This document shows, piece by piece, positions 1 through 10,619 of a DNA stretch of 44,297 nt (its first letter is position 1; each line of letters opens with the position of its first letter). The notes under the pieces were generated by a model. It worked only from the letters and a program-made list of their open reading frames with translations. It was not told where the DNA came from and did not search any database. The position numbers were made by a program, and so were the translations under genes. The DNA comes from Rhodospirillaceae bacterium. GTDB lineage: Bacteria; Pseudomonadota; Alphaproteobacteria; Rhodospirillales; Casp-alpha2. The stretch is from NCBI GenBank assembly GCA_002686255.1, contig NZAZ01000061.1, positions 1 to 44,297 on the forward strand, written 5' to 3'.

Positions 1-95
1 AATCTTGCCCGTATTCGGATACGCGCTGCGCTTCCTTGCTTGATCCTGGCACAAAATCGCTCCGTCAGAATGGTTCAATTTGGGCCGGAAAGACC

Positions 96-740
96 CTAGT
101 TGGACTTTTCGGCCTTCAGCGACGCCGTCTTGACCCGCAGTTCCTTCAGCAGGCCGGAAACCTTGCCGTTCTTCCGGCGGATGATGGACCCGAAATCGGA
201 TCTCAGCGTCTGGCTCATCGACACCCCCTCGACGATGACGTCGAGGATTTTCATGATTTCGCCCCTGGCGCCGATCCGCCACAGCACCTGCGCCGGCTTG
301 GCGCCGCCGGGCCGGGTGATTTCGGTGAACACGGTGACGGCGGAGCCTTTTTCCGCCCGCGTCTTGAGGATGTTCAGGTTTTTGCCGGCGTATCTTTGGA
401 AGCGGTCGACGTAGGACACCACCATCAGGTCCTCGAACAGGTTTAAGTATTCCGCCTGTTCGTCCTTACTCGCCTTGCGCCAATGGCGGCCGAGCACGAA
501 CTTGCCGATCGAGCGGACGGCGAAATGGGCGTTGAACAACCGGCGGAACCGCTTGATCCGCTCCTCGCGTGAGGTGTCCGGCTGGGTCAGGGATTCGATG
601 GCTTCCAGGAACAGCGATTGGATGAAGGCCCCGGCGCGGGCTTCCGATCCAGCGGCGAAAGCCCCGCCCGGGGGCAGGACCAGGACAAATATAAAGGCGG
701 GCCCCAGCAGGACCGCCAGGAAACGGCGTCGATTGAGCAT
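96..740 (-). CDS. mlaC: MlaC-like periplasmic phospholipid-binding protein
   Basis: A 214-residue exported protein of the MlaC/Ttg2D family, which carries phospholipids across the periplasm between the outer-membrane MlaA complex and the inner-membrane MlaFEDB transporter. The N-terminus (NRRRFLAVLLG, then a hydrophobic stretch ending AFA-A near residue 29) is a signal peptide, with an arginine cluster somewhat like a Tat signal. The family-typical segment around FVLGRHWRKASKDEQAEYLNLFEDLMVVSYVDRF is split here only for brevity: FVLGRHWRKASKDEQ followed by EYLNLFEDLMVVSYV. The gene lies 34 nt downstream of the mlaA-like gene on the same strand, so the two are probably co-transcribed. No mlaFED genes are in the window. 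Confidence 0.9.
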   Translation of the reverse strand: MLNRRRFLAVLLGPAFIFVLVLPPGGAFAAGSEARAGAFIQSLFLEAIESLTQPDTSREERIKRFRRLFNAHFAVRSIGKFVLGRHWRKASKDEQAEYLNLFEDLMVVSYVDRFQRYAGKNLNILKTRAEKGSAVTVFTEITRPGGAKPAQVLWRIGARGEIMKILDVIVEGVSMSQTLRSDFGSIIRRKNGKVSGLLKELRVKTASLKAEKSN

Positions 741-774
741 GGTTAACGTATCCGCAAAGCCTTTTCGGTGGTTT

Positions 775-1599
775 TTATACCATCACCCGGGGGGGCTGGC
801 CATCTTCGAGTGGGGCTTGGCCCAGGCCGGGCGCGGGCAGATTGGCCGACCCCTTGCCGTTGCTGATTTCCTCGGCCCGGCGCTGGCGATAGAGGCTGCG
901 CAGCGTGGCGTAATAATCAAGCGACGTCTTTTCCAGACTGTCGAGGGCTTCCATGTGGATCGCCCTCAGGTCCACGGCGCGGGTGCCGGTACGGGCGAAA
1001 ACGGCGAAATCCCGGTTGCTGTTCGAAGCCCAAAGATTGAACGGATCGACCAGGAAATCGACGATGATGCCGACGGTATCGCGGGGATTGGACGGCCCGA
1101 ACAGCGGCAACACCACATAGGGACCATCCGGCATGCCCCAAACCGCCAGGGTCTGGCCGAAGTCCTCGTTATGGCCTTCCATGCCCATTTCGGTGGCGAT
1201 ATCGTTCACCCCCAGGATGCCGATGGTGGAATTGACCATGAACCGGGCCGCCGTGGCCAGCGCCCGGTCCAGTTCTCCCTGCAGGATATCGTTGAAGAAG
1301 ATCACCGGCGCGCGCAGGTTATCGAGCGCGTCGTTGATCCGGTCCTGGAAGAATTGCGGGATGACATCCCGGTAGAACGTGGCCACGGGTTTGAGAAAGG
1401 CGGTATCGAGGCCGCGGTTGACCTCGAAAATCGCCCGGTTGGCCGGTTCGGCGGGATCGTTGACCTTGTTGAATTCGGCCACCGCCTCGGGGTCGCCGGC
1501 ATCCGGCGCCGTCGCGCAGCCGCCCACCAGAACCAGAAAAACCGCCAACACCAGGGTGCCGACGCGCAAATGTCTTCCATGGGCCGGGTGCCAACTCAT
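775..1599 (-). CDS. mlaA: MlaA/VacJ-family outer-membrane lipoprotein
   Basis: A 274-residue lipoprotein of the MlaA (VacJ) family, the outer-membrane component that removes misplaced phospholipids from the outer leaflet. The start at 1599 is chosen because GAAAGGAAG lies about 12 nt upstream and because it gives a normal lipoprotein signal: short basic n-region, hydrophobic LVLAVFLVLVGG, then lipobox Cys28. An in-frame start 25 codons upstream would leave this signal internal. Family motifs include FNKVNDPAEPANRAIFEVNR and the GPYVVLPLFGPSNPRDTVG segment. Its partner mlaC follows directly. The promoter should lie between 1600 and about 1770, shared with the divergent sahR gene. Confidence 0.93.
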   Translation of the reverse strand: MSWHPAHGRHLRVGTLVLAVFLVLVGGCATAPDAGDPEAVAEFNKVNDPAEPANRAIFEVNRGLDTAFLKPVATFYRDVIPQFFQDRINDALDNLRAPVIFFNDILQGELDRALATAARFMVNSTIGILGVNDIATEMGMEGHNEDFGQTLAVWGMPDGPYVVLPLFGPSNPRDTVGIIVDFLVDPFNLWASNSNRDFAVFARTGTRAVDLRAIHMEALDSLEKTSLDYYATLRSLYRQRRAEEISNGKGSANLPAPGLGQAPLEDGQPPRVMV

Positions 1600-1761
1600 G
1601 CGACCGATAAACTTCCTTTCCGGTAAAATCCCCCAGGATCTCCAGAGCGTCCCTTGCACCGCCGACGATCCCACCGCCGAATCGGTATAACACTAGGGAT
1701 TGGGGTTCATCAACCCCAATTCCACAAAATATAGGCGAGTTTGAACCAGCCGAAGGAGTCC

Positions 1762-1791
1762 TTGCAAATTATATAAAGATATGTTTATGTC
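1762..1791 (+). promoter_or_regulatory. Candidate promoter of sahR-metF-metH
   Basis: TTGCAA (1762-1767) is followed after 18 nt by TATGTC (1786-1791). The match is moderate. The inverted repeat described next fills the space between the two boxes and covers the -10, which is the arrangement expected for repression by steric block. The assignment is by eye only. Confidence 0.4.
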
Positions 1792-1794
1792 TTT
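1775..1794 (+). promoter_or_regulatory. Probable SahR operator (inverted repeat)
   Basis: AAAGATAT (1775-1782), spacer GTTT, ATGTCTTT (1787-1794): an inverted repeat with 7 of 8 positions complementary, in an AT-rich island 38 nt before the sahR start. SahR is an ArsR-family repressor with a methyltransferase-like sensor domain that binds palindromes in front of SAM-cycle genes and is released by S-adenosylhomocysteine. The repeat sits directly upstream of such a regulator followed by metF and metH, so autoregulation of the operon is inferred. Confidence 0.7.
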
Positions 1795-1831
1795 AATACT
1801 TATTGAAAACGGCGGCGGACGGAATAGACTT

Positions 1832-2845
1832 ATGGAAGCGCGGGACCTATGGGCGGAAGGCCCGGAGAACGGCCACATGGACGTGTTGCTGGCGGCGCTC
1901 CGGGCGGCGGCGGAACCGACGCGGCTTCGCATCGTCGCCCTGTTGACCCGGGGTGAATTGACGGTCAGCGAGTTGGTCCACATTCTCGGTCAAAGCCAGC
2001 CCCGCATCTCGCGTCATCTGAAGCTGTTGACCGAAGCCGGGCTGTTGACCCGTCACCGCGAGGGAAGCTGGGTCTTTCACCGCCTGGCCGAAAGCGGACC
2101 GGGAGCCGAGGTCGCCCAGCACCTGAACGTGCTGCTGCCCGACGAAGGGGTCCAGGATCAGGTGCTCACCCGGGACCGGGAACGTCTGGCCGAGGTCAAG
2201 CGCCAACGCGCCGAGGCGGCGGCGGCCTATTTCCGCGACAACGCCGAAAGCTGGGACAAGCTGCGCTCCCTTCATGTCGACGACGCCGAGGTCGAAAAAG
2301 TCATATCCCGCCTGCTGCCCGGGGACGGCATTGAAAACCTGCTCGATGTCGGCACCGGCACCGGGCGTATGCTTGAACTGCTGGCCCCCCGCGCCCGGCG
2401 CCTCCAGGGCATTGATCTGTCCCGCGAAATGCTGGCCGTGGCGCGCGCCAACCTGGAACGGGCGGATTGCGGAAACTGCCGGGTCCGCCAGGCCGATTTG
2501 TACCAATTGCCGTACCCTGCCGCCGTCTTCGACGCCGTGACCGTTCATCAGGTCCTTCACTTCCTCGACCAGCCGGCCGCCGCCATCGTCGAGGCGGCCC
2601 GGGTGCTCGCCCCCGGGGGCAGGCTCGTGGTGGTTGATTTCCTGCCCCACGACCAGGAAAACCTGCGCCAGGAGCATGAACACCGGCGCCTTGGCTTCGC
2701 CGACAAGGAAATCGGGGCCTGGTTCGGCCGCGCCGGTTTGACGGCCAAGAACACCGAGCACCTTTCCGGCGCGCCGCTGACGGTCGCCGTTTGGGTGGCG
2801 GAAAAACCGCCCACGGACACCAAACAGGAGACGCCCCCGCCATGA
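1832..2845 (+). CDS. sahR: SahR-type ArsR regulator with methyltransferase-like sensor domain
   Basis: A 337-residue two-domain regulator. Residues about 20-85 form an ArsR winged helix-turn-helix (AEPTRLRIVALL, then VSELVHILGQSQPRISRHLK) without the metal-binding ELCVC motif. From about residue 130 it is a class I methyltransferase fold with motif I LLDVGTGTG near 170-178 and ARVLAPGGRLVVVDF. This is the architecture of SahR, where the methyltransferase fold senses S-adenosylhomocysteine instead of catalysing. The ATG at 1832 is preferred: ATGs at 1781 and 1787 lie inside the operator palindrome. Its stop overlaps the metF start (ATGA at 2842-2845), implying translational coupling. An ordinary ArsR-fused methyltransferase is the alternative, but context favours SahR. 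Confidence 0.85.
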   Translation: MEARDLWAEGPENGHMDVLLAALRAAAEPTRLRIVALLTRGELTVSELVHILGQSQPRISRHLKLLTEAGLLTRHREGSWVFHRLAESGPGAEVAQHLNVLLPDEGVQDQVLTRDRERLAEVKRQRAEAAAAYFRDNAESWDKLRSLHVDDAEVEKVISRLLPGDGIENLLDVGTGTGRMLELLAPRARRLQGIDLSREMLAVARANLERADCGNCRVRQADLYQLPYPAAVFDAVTVHQVLHFLDQPAAAIVEAARVLAPGGRLVVVDFLPHDQENLRQEHEHRRLGFADKEIGAWFGRAGLTAKNTEHLSGAPLTVAVWVAEKPPTDTKQETPPP

Positions 2846-3741
2846 CCGGCAACGCCCCCCATCTCGCCGTCGCCGCGCCCCTGCCCCATGACGTCCGGGT
2901 GTCGTTCGAGTTTTTCCCGCCGAAGACGGAAAAGGCGAACAAGACCCTTTGGGACAGCATCCAGCGCCTGGCGCCGCTCAGGCCGTCCTACGTTTCGGTG
3001 ACCTACGGCGCCGGCGGCTCGACCCGCGAACGCACCCACGCCACCGTCTACCGCATCCGCCACGAAACGGCGCTGGAGCCGGCGGCGCACTTGACCTGCG
3101 TCGGCGCGGCCACGGACGAAATCGACGACATCGCGCGCTCCTATTGGCAGGCCGGCGTCCGCCACATCGTGGCGCTGCGCGGCGACCCGCCCGAAGGCGA
3201 TGACCGCTACCGGCCCCACCCCGGCGGCTACGCCTATGCCTCCGACCTGGTGGCGGGGCTGAAGAAGGTCGCCGACTTCGAAATCAGCGTCGCCGCCTAC
3301 CCGGAAACCCACCCGGAAGCGGCAAGCGCCGAGGACGACATCGACAACCTGAAGCGCAAGATCGACGCCGGGGCGTCCCAGGCCATCACCCAGTTCTTTT
3401 TCGACGTCGAGGTCTTTCTCCGGTTCCGGGACCGGGCCCAGGCGGCGGGCATCACCGTGCCCCTCATTCCCGGCATTCTGCCGGTCACAAATTTCGCCCG
3501 CCTCGCCGAGTTCAGCATCAAAAGCGGCGCCTCCATGCCGGCCTGGATGGCGGAACTTTTCGATGGCCTGGACGGCGATCCGGAAACCCGCAAGCTGGTC
3601 GCCGCTTCCGTCGCCGCCGAACAGTGCCGGGCGCTCCATGGCCATGGCGTCACCGAGTTCCATTTCTACACCATGAACCGGGCCGACCTGGTGTACGCCA
3701 TCTGCCATATCCTCGGCGTCCGCGCCGACGACGGAGCCTAA
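2842..3741 (+). CDS. metF: 5,10-methylenetetrahydrofolate reductase
   Basis: A 299-residue MetF. It reduces 5,10-methylene-THF to 5-methyl-THF with a flavin cofactor and so supplies the methyl group used by MetH, encoded next. Visible motifs are SFEFFPPK with the catalytic Glu23, [23 protein letters not shown] and the C-terminal [12 protein letters not shown]. The start overlaps the sahR stop by four bases and has AGGAG at 2826-2830, inside the end of sahR. The length is normal for the bacterial enzyme. It is very likely under SahR control. Confidence 0.97.
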   Translation: MTGNAPHLAVAAPLPHDVRVSFEFFPPKTEKANKTLWDSIQRLAPLRPSYVSVTYGAGGSTRERTHATVYRIRHETALEPAAHLTCVGAATDEIDDIARSYWQAGVRHIVALRGDPPEGDDRYRPHPGGYAYASDLVAGLKKVADFEISVAAYPETHPEAASAEDDIDNLKRKIDAGASQAITQFFFDVEVFLRFRDRAQAAGITVPLIPGILPVTNFARLAEFSIKSGASMPAWMAELFDGLDGDPETRKLVAASVAAEQCRALHGHGVTEFHFYTMNRADLVYAICHILGVRADDGA

Positions 3742-3746
3742 GCATC

Positions 3747-7421
<3,675 letters not shown>

Positions 7422-7459
7422 ATTACAACAAGATTTCTTCCGGGATGACCTTATCTCGG

Positions 7460-8371
7460 TTATTTAATCACTTCACCTTGGCTCAATACGTGACTGGCTA
7501 TCTCCAATCCTTTTGGGTGGTGTCCCGCCCAAATAAGGTAATAAAGATGACCGCCTCGGCTATTCCTTATCAAACTTGCAGGAGAAGATAAGCCAAAAAG
7601 CTCTTTCAAACGTGAACGATACCAAAGAGCGAGGCGTTTTCCAGAATTCTCAGATTTATTGATTTCATCTCCAAACAGGCCTGGGGTTTTTTCATAGATG
7701 ACGTCATACCAATCCGGAGAGCCAAAATACTCATCAAGTTGTTGACGTTTTGTCTCAGAAAATTGGCCCGACTTTGGCAAAAGTCGTTGGAGAGTCGTTC
7801 CGACCGGCAAATTGATAATAATCTCAATTGCCTCTGTTGAAGCAAGCGCCTCTAGCGTATCCCACCTTAACTGCATGCCAAATGGGTCTAAAAAAGCAAT
7901 TCCGCGAAAACTCTTCCAATTGAACAATCCTTTCCCGAGAATTCCGCCTTTGATGGCCTCGTTTGCATCGTCCTGCAACACGTTGATGTTTTTGTGGCTC
8001 GAATATTTTTCCTTTAGCTTCTGAAGTTCGATAGCTCGATCAGAATTTTGCTCGATGAAAAAGTAGTGATCAAACGTATGCTTGAGCCCAAGTGCAACGC
8101 GGGGTGATCCGTTGACATATGTCAGTTCATCTTTGTCGTCATAGACTCCAGATGAAACGTCAAACAAAAGTTGCGTCGATCTTCTCTCATTTTTATCTGA
8201 TATACGAAGCGGCGCCCGACCCGCACCAGCAAAGGCATCAATAAATATTGTTCCAGCACACCATCCTTGGTTCAAAAGAACTTTTGTGTAGGCGTCCAGG
8301 TAGCTTTCAAGGATTTTAAGTTTTTCTTTGGCCCAAGGCCCTACCGTGCCGTCTGTCTTATAACTTGTCAT
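7460..8371 (-). CDS. tcmP: Three-Cys-motif partner protein TcmP
   Basis: A 303-residue protein of the three-Cys-motif partner (TcmP) family, recognised by the N-terminal GPWAKEKLKILESYLDAY, FIDAFAGAGRA (residues about 44-54) and IAFLDPFGMQLRWDTL. The FIDAFAGAG and LDPFG elements resemble motifs I and IV of class I methyltransferases, so a nucleic-acid or small-molecule modifying role is possible, but the function is not established. Its start overlaps the stop of the DUF5131 gene (ATGA), so the two are translationally coupled, as the family name implies. It is clearly richer in A and T than the neighbouring genes, with many AAA, ATT and TTT codons, a sign of horizontal acquisition. Confidence 0.85.
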   Translation of the reverse strand: MTSYKTDGTVGPWAKEKLKILESYLDAYTKVLLNQGWCAGTIFIDAFAGAGRAPLRISDKNERRSTQLLFDVSSGVYDDKDELTYVNGSPRVALGLKHTFDHYFFIEQNSDRAIELQKLKEKYSSHKNINVLQDDANEAIKGGILGKGLFNWKSFRGIAFLDPFGMQLRWDTLEALASTEAIEIIINLPVGTTLQRLLPKSGQFSETKRQQLDEYFGSPDWYDVIYEKTPGLFGDEINKSENSGKRLALWYRSRLKELFGLSSPASLIRNSRGGHLYYLIWAGHHPKGLEIASHVLSQGEVIK

Positions 8372-9138
8372 TCGGCGGCAAGGGTTACTGGCGTTTCATG
8401 TTGTTGTGATTTTTCTGAAGACTTCGGAAACCCGCTCCACTCTTCCCCCTCCAACAGCCGCCCGCCGGACTTGGGACGAAGGCCGCCCCACTGCTTGAAG
8501 AAGAAGGGAACATCGGCGGCATGGCATTGGTCCCGAATATCACACGGCCATTCCGGGTTCATGGGGCGCGCCCGGGGGCCGCTTTCGCCACCGACGATGA
8601 CCCAATGGATTCCATCGAGGTCGATTTTTCCAATGGGGCCGATCAAGGGCTCCAGGGAAAGGAACCGAACACCTGCGTTCGTGTCCTGTAAATGACGAAC
8701 CCTTGAAAGTCTTTTGCTATCCTCGACGGATACGCCGAGCCAGATATGATCCGGTCCAGTGCCGCCTTTGTAGCGGACGTTGACGAAATTTCTCATGCGG
8801 GAACTTCGCTTGGTAAGAACCTGGAAGATATGATGGTCGGCCTTCTCCATGGTGTCGAAGACCCGTTCAACAAATTCCAAAGGAACATGCTTGTGGAAAA
8901 GGTCGCTCATGGAGTTGACGAAAATCATCTTTGAGCGCCGCCACTGAAGGGGCTGTTCCAATCGGGCTTGCCGGAGGGTCAGGTCAAAACCGTCTTCGAA
9001 GGGATGGCCGGAAACGCCACGGAAACGCTCGGCGAATCGTTCCGCATAGCAGTTATCACAACCAGGGCTGATCTTGGCGCAACCCGTAACAGGATTCCAA
9101 GTAGCGTCGGTCCACTCGATCGCCGTTTCCTGGGCCAT
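8368..9138 (-). CDS. Phage Gp37/Gp68 (DUF5131) family three-Cys-motif protein
   Basis: A 256-residue member of the Gp37/Gp68 (DUF5131) family. Its start reads ETAIEWTDATWNPVTGC, followed by a CX6CX2C motif (Cys20, Cys27, Cys30) in GCAKISPGCDNCYAERF. The family is thought to resemble radical-SAM or photoproduct-lyase proteins with a metal or Fe-S centre; its substrate is unknown. Other hallmarks are FVNSMSDLFH, FQVLTKR, VSVEDSKR, FLSLEPLIGPI, WVIVGGESGPRARPM and FFKQWGG. The ATG at 9138 is preferred over one at 9162 because a good promoter puts the transcript start close to 9162. It forms an operon with tcmP, and pairs of this kind occur in phages and accessory regions. Confidence 0.88.
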   Translation of the reverse strand: MAQETAIEWTDATWNPVTGCAKISPGCDNCYAERFAERFRGVSGHPFEDGFDLTLRQARLEQPLQWRRSKMIFVNSMSDLFHKHVPLEFVERVFDTMEKADHHIFQVLTKRSSRMRNFVNVRYKGGTGPDHIWLGVSVEDSKRLSRVRHLQDTNAGVRFLSLEPLIGPIGKIDLDGIHWVIVGGESGPRARPMNPEWPCDIRDQCHAADVPFFFKQWGGLRPKSGGRLLEGEEWSGFPKSSEKSQQHETPVTLAAE

Positions 9139-9168
9139 TATTTCACCATTAGAACGTTTCATGAACGA

Positions 9169-9197
9169 AAAATAACATGTCCATGATAAACTGTAAA
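9169..9197 (-). promoter_or_regulatory. Promoter of the DUF5131-tcmP pair
   Basis: On the minus strand TTTACA (9192-9197) is separated by exactly 17 nt from TATTTT (9169-9174). The match is 5 of 6 and 4 of 6 to the sigma-70 boxes, in a local AT-rich stretch. The start of transcription would fall near 9162, giving a leader of about 24 nt before the ATG at 9138, with GGTGA as a weak ribosome site. Confidence 0.55.
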
Positions 9198-9305
9198 GAA
9201 TCCTTTTCACAACGTGTGAGGAGCCCTGCTCTACCGTGGTCCCCACCGTGACCCCAGGGGACAGCCTGTGATACCGTTGCCGGGTCAACAAACGGAAAAA
9301 AAACC

Positions 9306-10265
9306 ATGCGTTTCTGGGCCGCCCTTGCCGTCTCGATCCTGATCCCGGCTTTCGCTTCCGAGGCCGGGCAGCACTACCAATCCTGGACCGATCCCAACGC
9401 CCCGTCCCAGGCCGGCGCCCGGCGCCAGCAGGATTTCGTCGACAAGCTGAAGGGGCTGATCGACGAGGCCGAAAAGGCGCGCGCCGCCGACCCCCAGTTC
9501 CTGCGCGACCTGCGGGGGCTGGCGCGGGAATACGACCGTCCACGCCGCCGGGTGGTTCTTTCCGACCGCTTCGAGGACGGCGATTTCACTAATAACCCCG
9601 CCTGGACCGTCACCCGGGGCCGCTATTGGGTGGAGCGCGGCTGGGGGCTGAGGAGCGCCGTAAAAGTTGAGACCGGGGCCGGGGCCGCCGCCGCCCAACC
9701 GGCGCCGGAACCCGAACGCAGAAAGGGCCGCGACGCCGCCGCAGCCATCTTCGGACAGATTTTGCAGCAGGCCATCGATCCGGAAGGAAAACTCGGCGGC
9801 GGCCAGGCGGGTAGCACGCAAAGCGGCGGTGCCCCGGCAACGGCCATTCAGACGGCGCTGACGGTGACCAACGCCTTTGCCGTCGAAATCGACTTCTCAT
9901 CGTGGAAAGCGGAAGGGCGCCTGGAAATCGGTCCCTACCAAGGCATTCCGAAAGGCGCCGAGCGGGCCCAGGGCTATGTCATGGCCTACACGCCGGGCGG
10001 CGGGCTGGAACTTCTCCGGGTCTCGTCCCGGGGGTCTTCCATCATCGACCGCCGCACCGGCCTGACGGCCCTGGAGGACAAGAAGACCCACCGCCTTCTA
10101 TGGACGCGCAACGCCGACGGCCTGATGGCGGTTTCCATCGATGGCCGCGAAGTGCTCAAGGCTTCCGACCAGGCGTTCCGGGGCCCCTTCGACGGTCTGC
10201 GCATGGTCAACCGGGGCGGCGACTACATCCTCAAACGCATCGCCGTCTTCGCCACCGGCAGCTGA
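9306..10265 (+). CDS. Secreted protein with probable concanavalin A-like (LamG/DUF1080-like) fold
   Basis: A 319-residue protein with a signal peptide (MRFWAALAVSILIPAFAS, cleavage near residue 18). Residues about 25-80 are helical and charged. From about 83 the sequence VVLSDRFEDGDFTNNPAWTV and the later RYWVERGWGLRS match the usual opening of concanavalin A-like beta-sandwich domains. A glycine/alanine-rich linker (about 120-180) interrupts that domain. The C-terminal part (DGLMAVSIDGREVLKASD, FDGLRMVNRGGDYILKRI) is also typical of the fold. No catalytic motif is seen; carbohydrate binding is only a guess. The start has no strong ribosome site. A stem-loop terminator follows. Confidence 0.7.
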   Translation: MRFWAALAVSILIPAFASEAGQHYQSWTDPNAPSQAGARRQQDFVDKLKGLIDEAEKARAADPQFLRDLRGLAREYDRPRRRVVLSDRFEDGDFTNNPAWTVTRGRYWVERGWGLRSAVKVETGAGAAAAQPAPEPERRKGRDAAAAIFGQILQQAIDPEGKLGGGQAGSTQSGGAPATAIQTALTVTNAFAVEIDFSSWKAEGRLEIGPYQGIPKGAERAQGYVMAYTPGGGLELLRVSSRGSSIIDRRTGLTALEDKKTHRLLWTRNADGLMAVSIDGREVLKASDQAFRGPFDGLRMVNRGGDYILKRIAVFATGS

Positions 10266-10293
10266 GGCCCCCCAGGCCGGTCCCTTAAACCGG

Positions 10294-10331
10294 GAAACCC
10301 CGCCACAGGGTTTCATGGGGGGCGGGGTTTC
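10294..10331 (+). terminator. Stem-loop terminator after the secreted-protein gene
   Basis: GAAACCCCGCC (10294-10304) pairs perfectly with GGCGGGGTTTC (10321-10331) around a 16-nt loop, starting 29 nt after the stop codon. The T-run is short (TTT within the stem end), so it may work weakly or only as an RNA 3' end. Confidence 0.6.
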
Positions 10332-10581
10332 ATTATCGATGCTCTCGGCATCACCCGATCATAAAGAACGAGTCTTTTGAGTTTCAGGTCAATATGTCAA
10401 TTGGCTGGTCCGGCGGGGTCAATTTTTTAGCCTCCTGAAATCCGTCGAAATTGAGAAGCCTCGATGTCTAACTCCCCCTTTCCTCCCAAGTGAAACCAGA
10501 AAAGGATTGTAGCCGATTTTGCCGTCGATTTCATTAGGAACAGCATCGGATGGCGCCCCTTCGCTTCCTAACGCATCCTTT
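10332..10581. other. Unassigned spacer with lower GC, possible mobile-element relic
   Basis: Between the terminator and the next promoter lie about 250 nt without a recognisable gene. The stretch is less GC-rich than its surroundings and carries three copies of GTCAAT (near 10388, 10395 and 10418). On the minus strand a frame runs open to a TGA at 10419-10421 and reads like a protein end (for example GKIGYNPFLVSLGRKGG), but no start, ribosome site or family can be given. A degraded transposase or insertion-sequence end is possible but not shown. Confidence 0.3.
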
Positions 10582-10611
10582 TTGCCCGCACCCGCTTGCC
10601 GACACTATACT
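10582..10611 (+). promoter_or_regulatory. Promoter of the DinG-like helicase, likely leaderless
   Basis: TTGCCC (10582-10587), 18 nt, TATACT (10606-10611). Only 8 nt separate the -10 box from the ATG at 10620, and there is no Shine-Dalgarno sequence, so transcription should begin at or within two bases of the start codon. Confidence 0.55.
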
Positions 10612-10619
10612 CAACCCCC

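Noticed and set aside
1..95. A partial gene at the left edge
   Set aside because: Frames through the first 95 nt show nothing gene-like, and no terminator is obvious; too short to judge.
1781..1831. Upstream ATGs for the SahR-type regulator
   Set aside because: They fall within the operator palindrome and promoter, have no ribosome site at a useful distance, and add residues not found in ArsR proteins.
7422..7459. A terminator between the convergent metH and tcmP genes
   Set aside because: The 38-nt gap shows no clear hairpin with a T-run on either strand.
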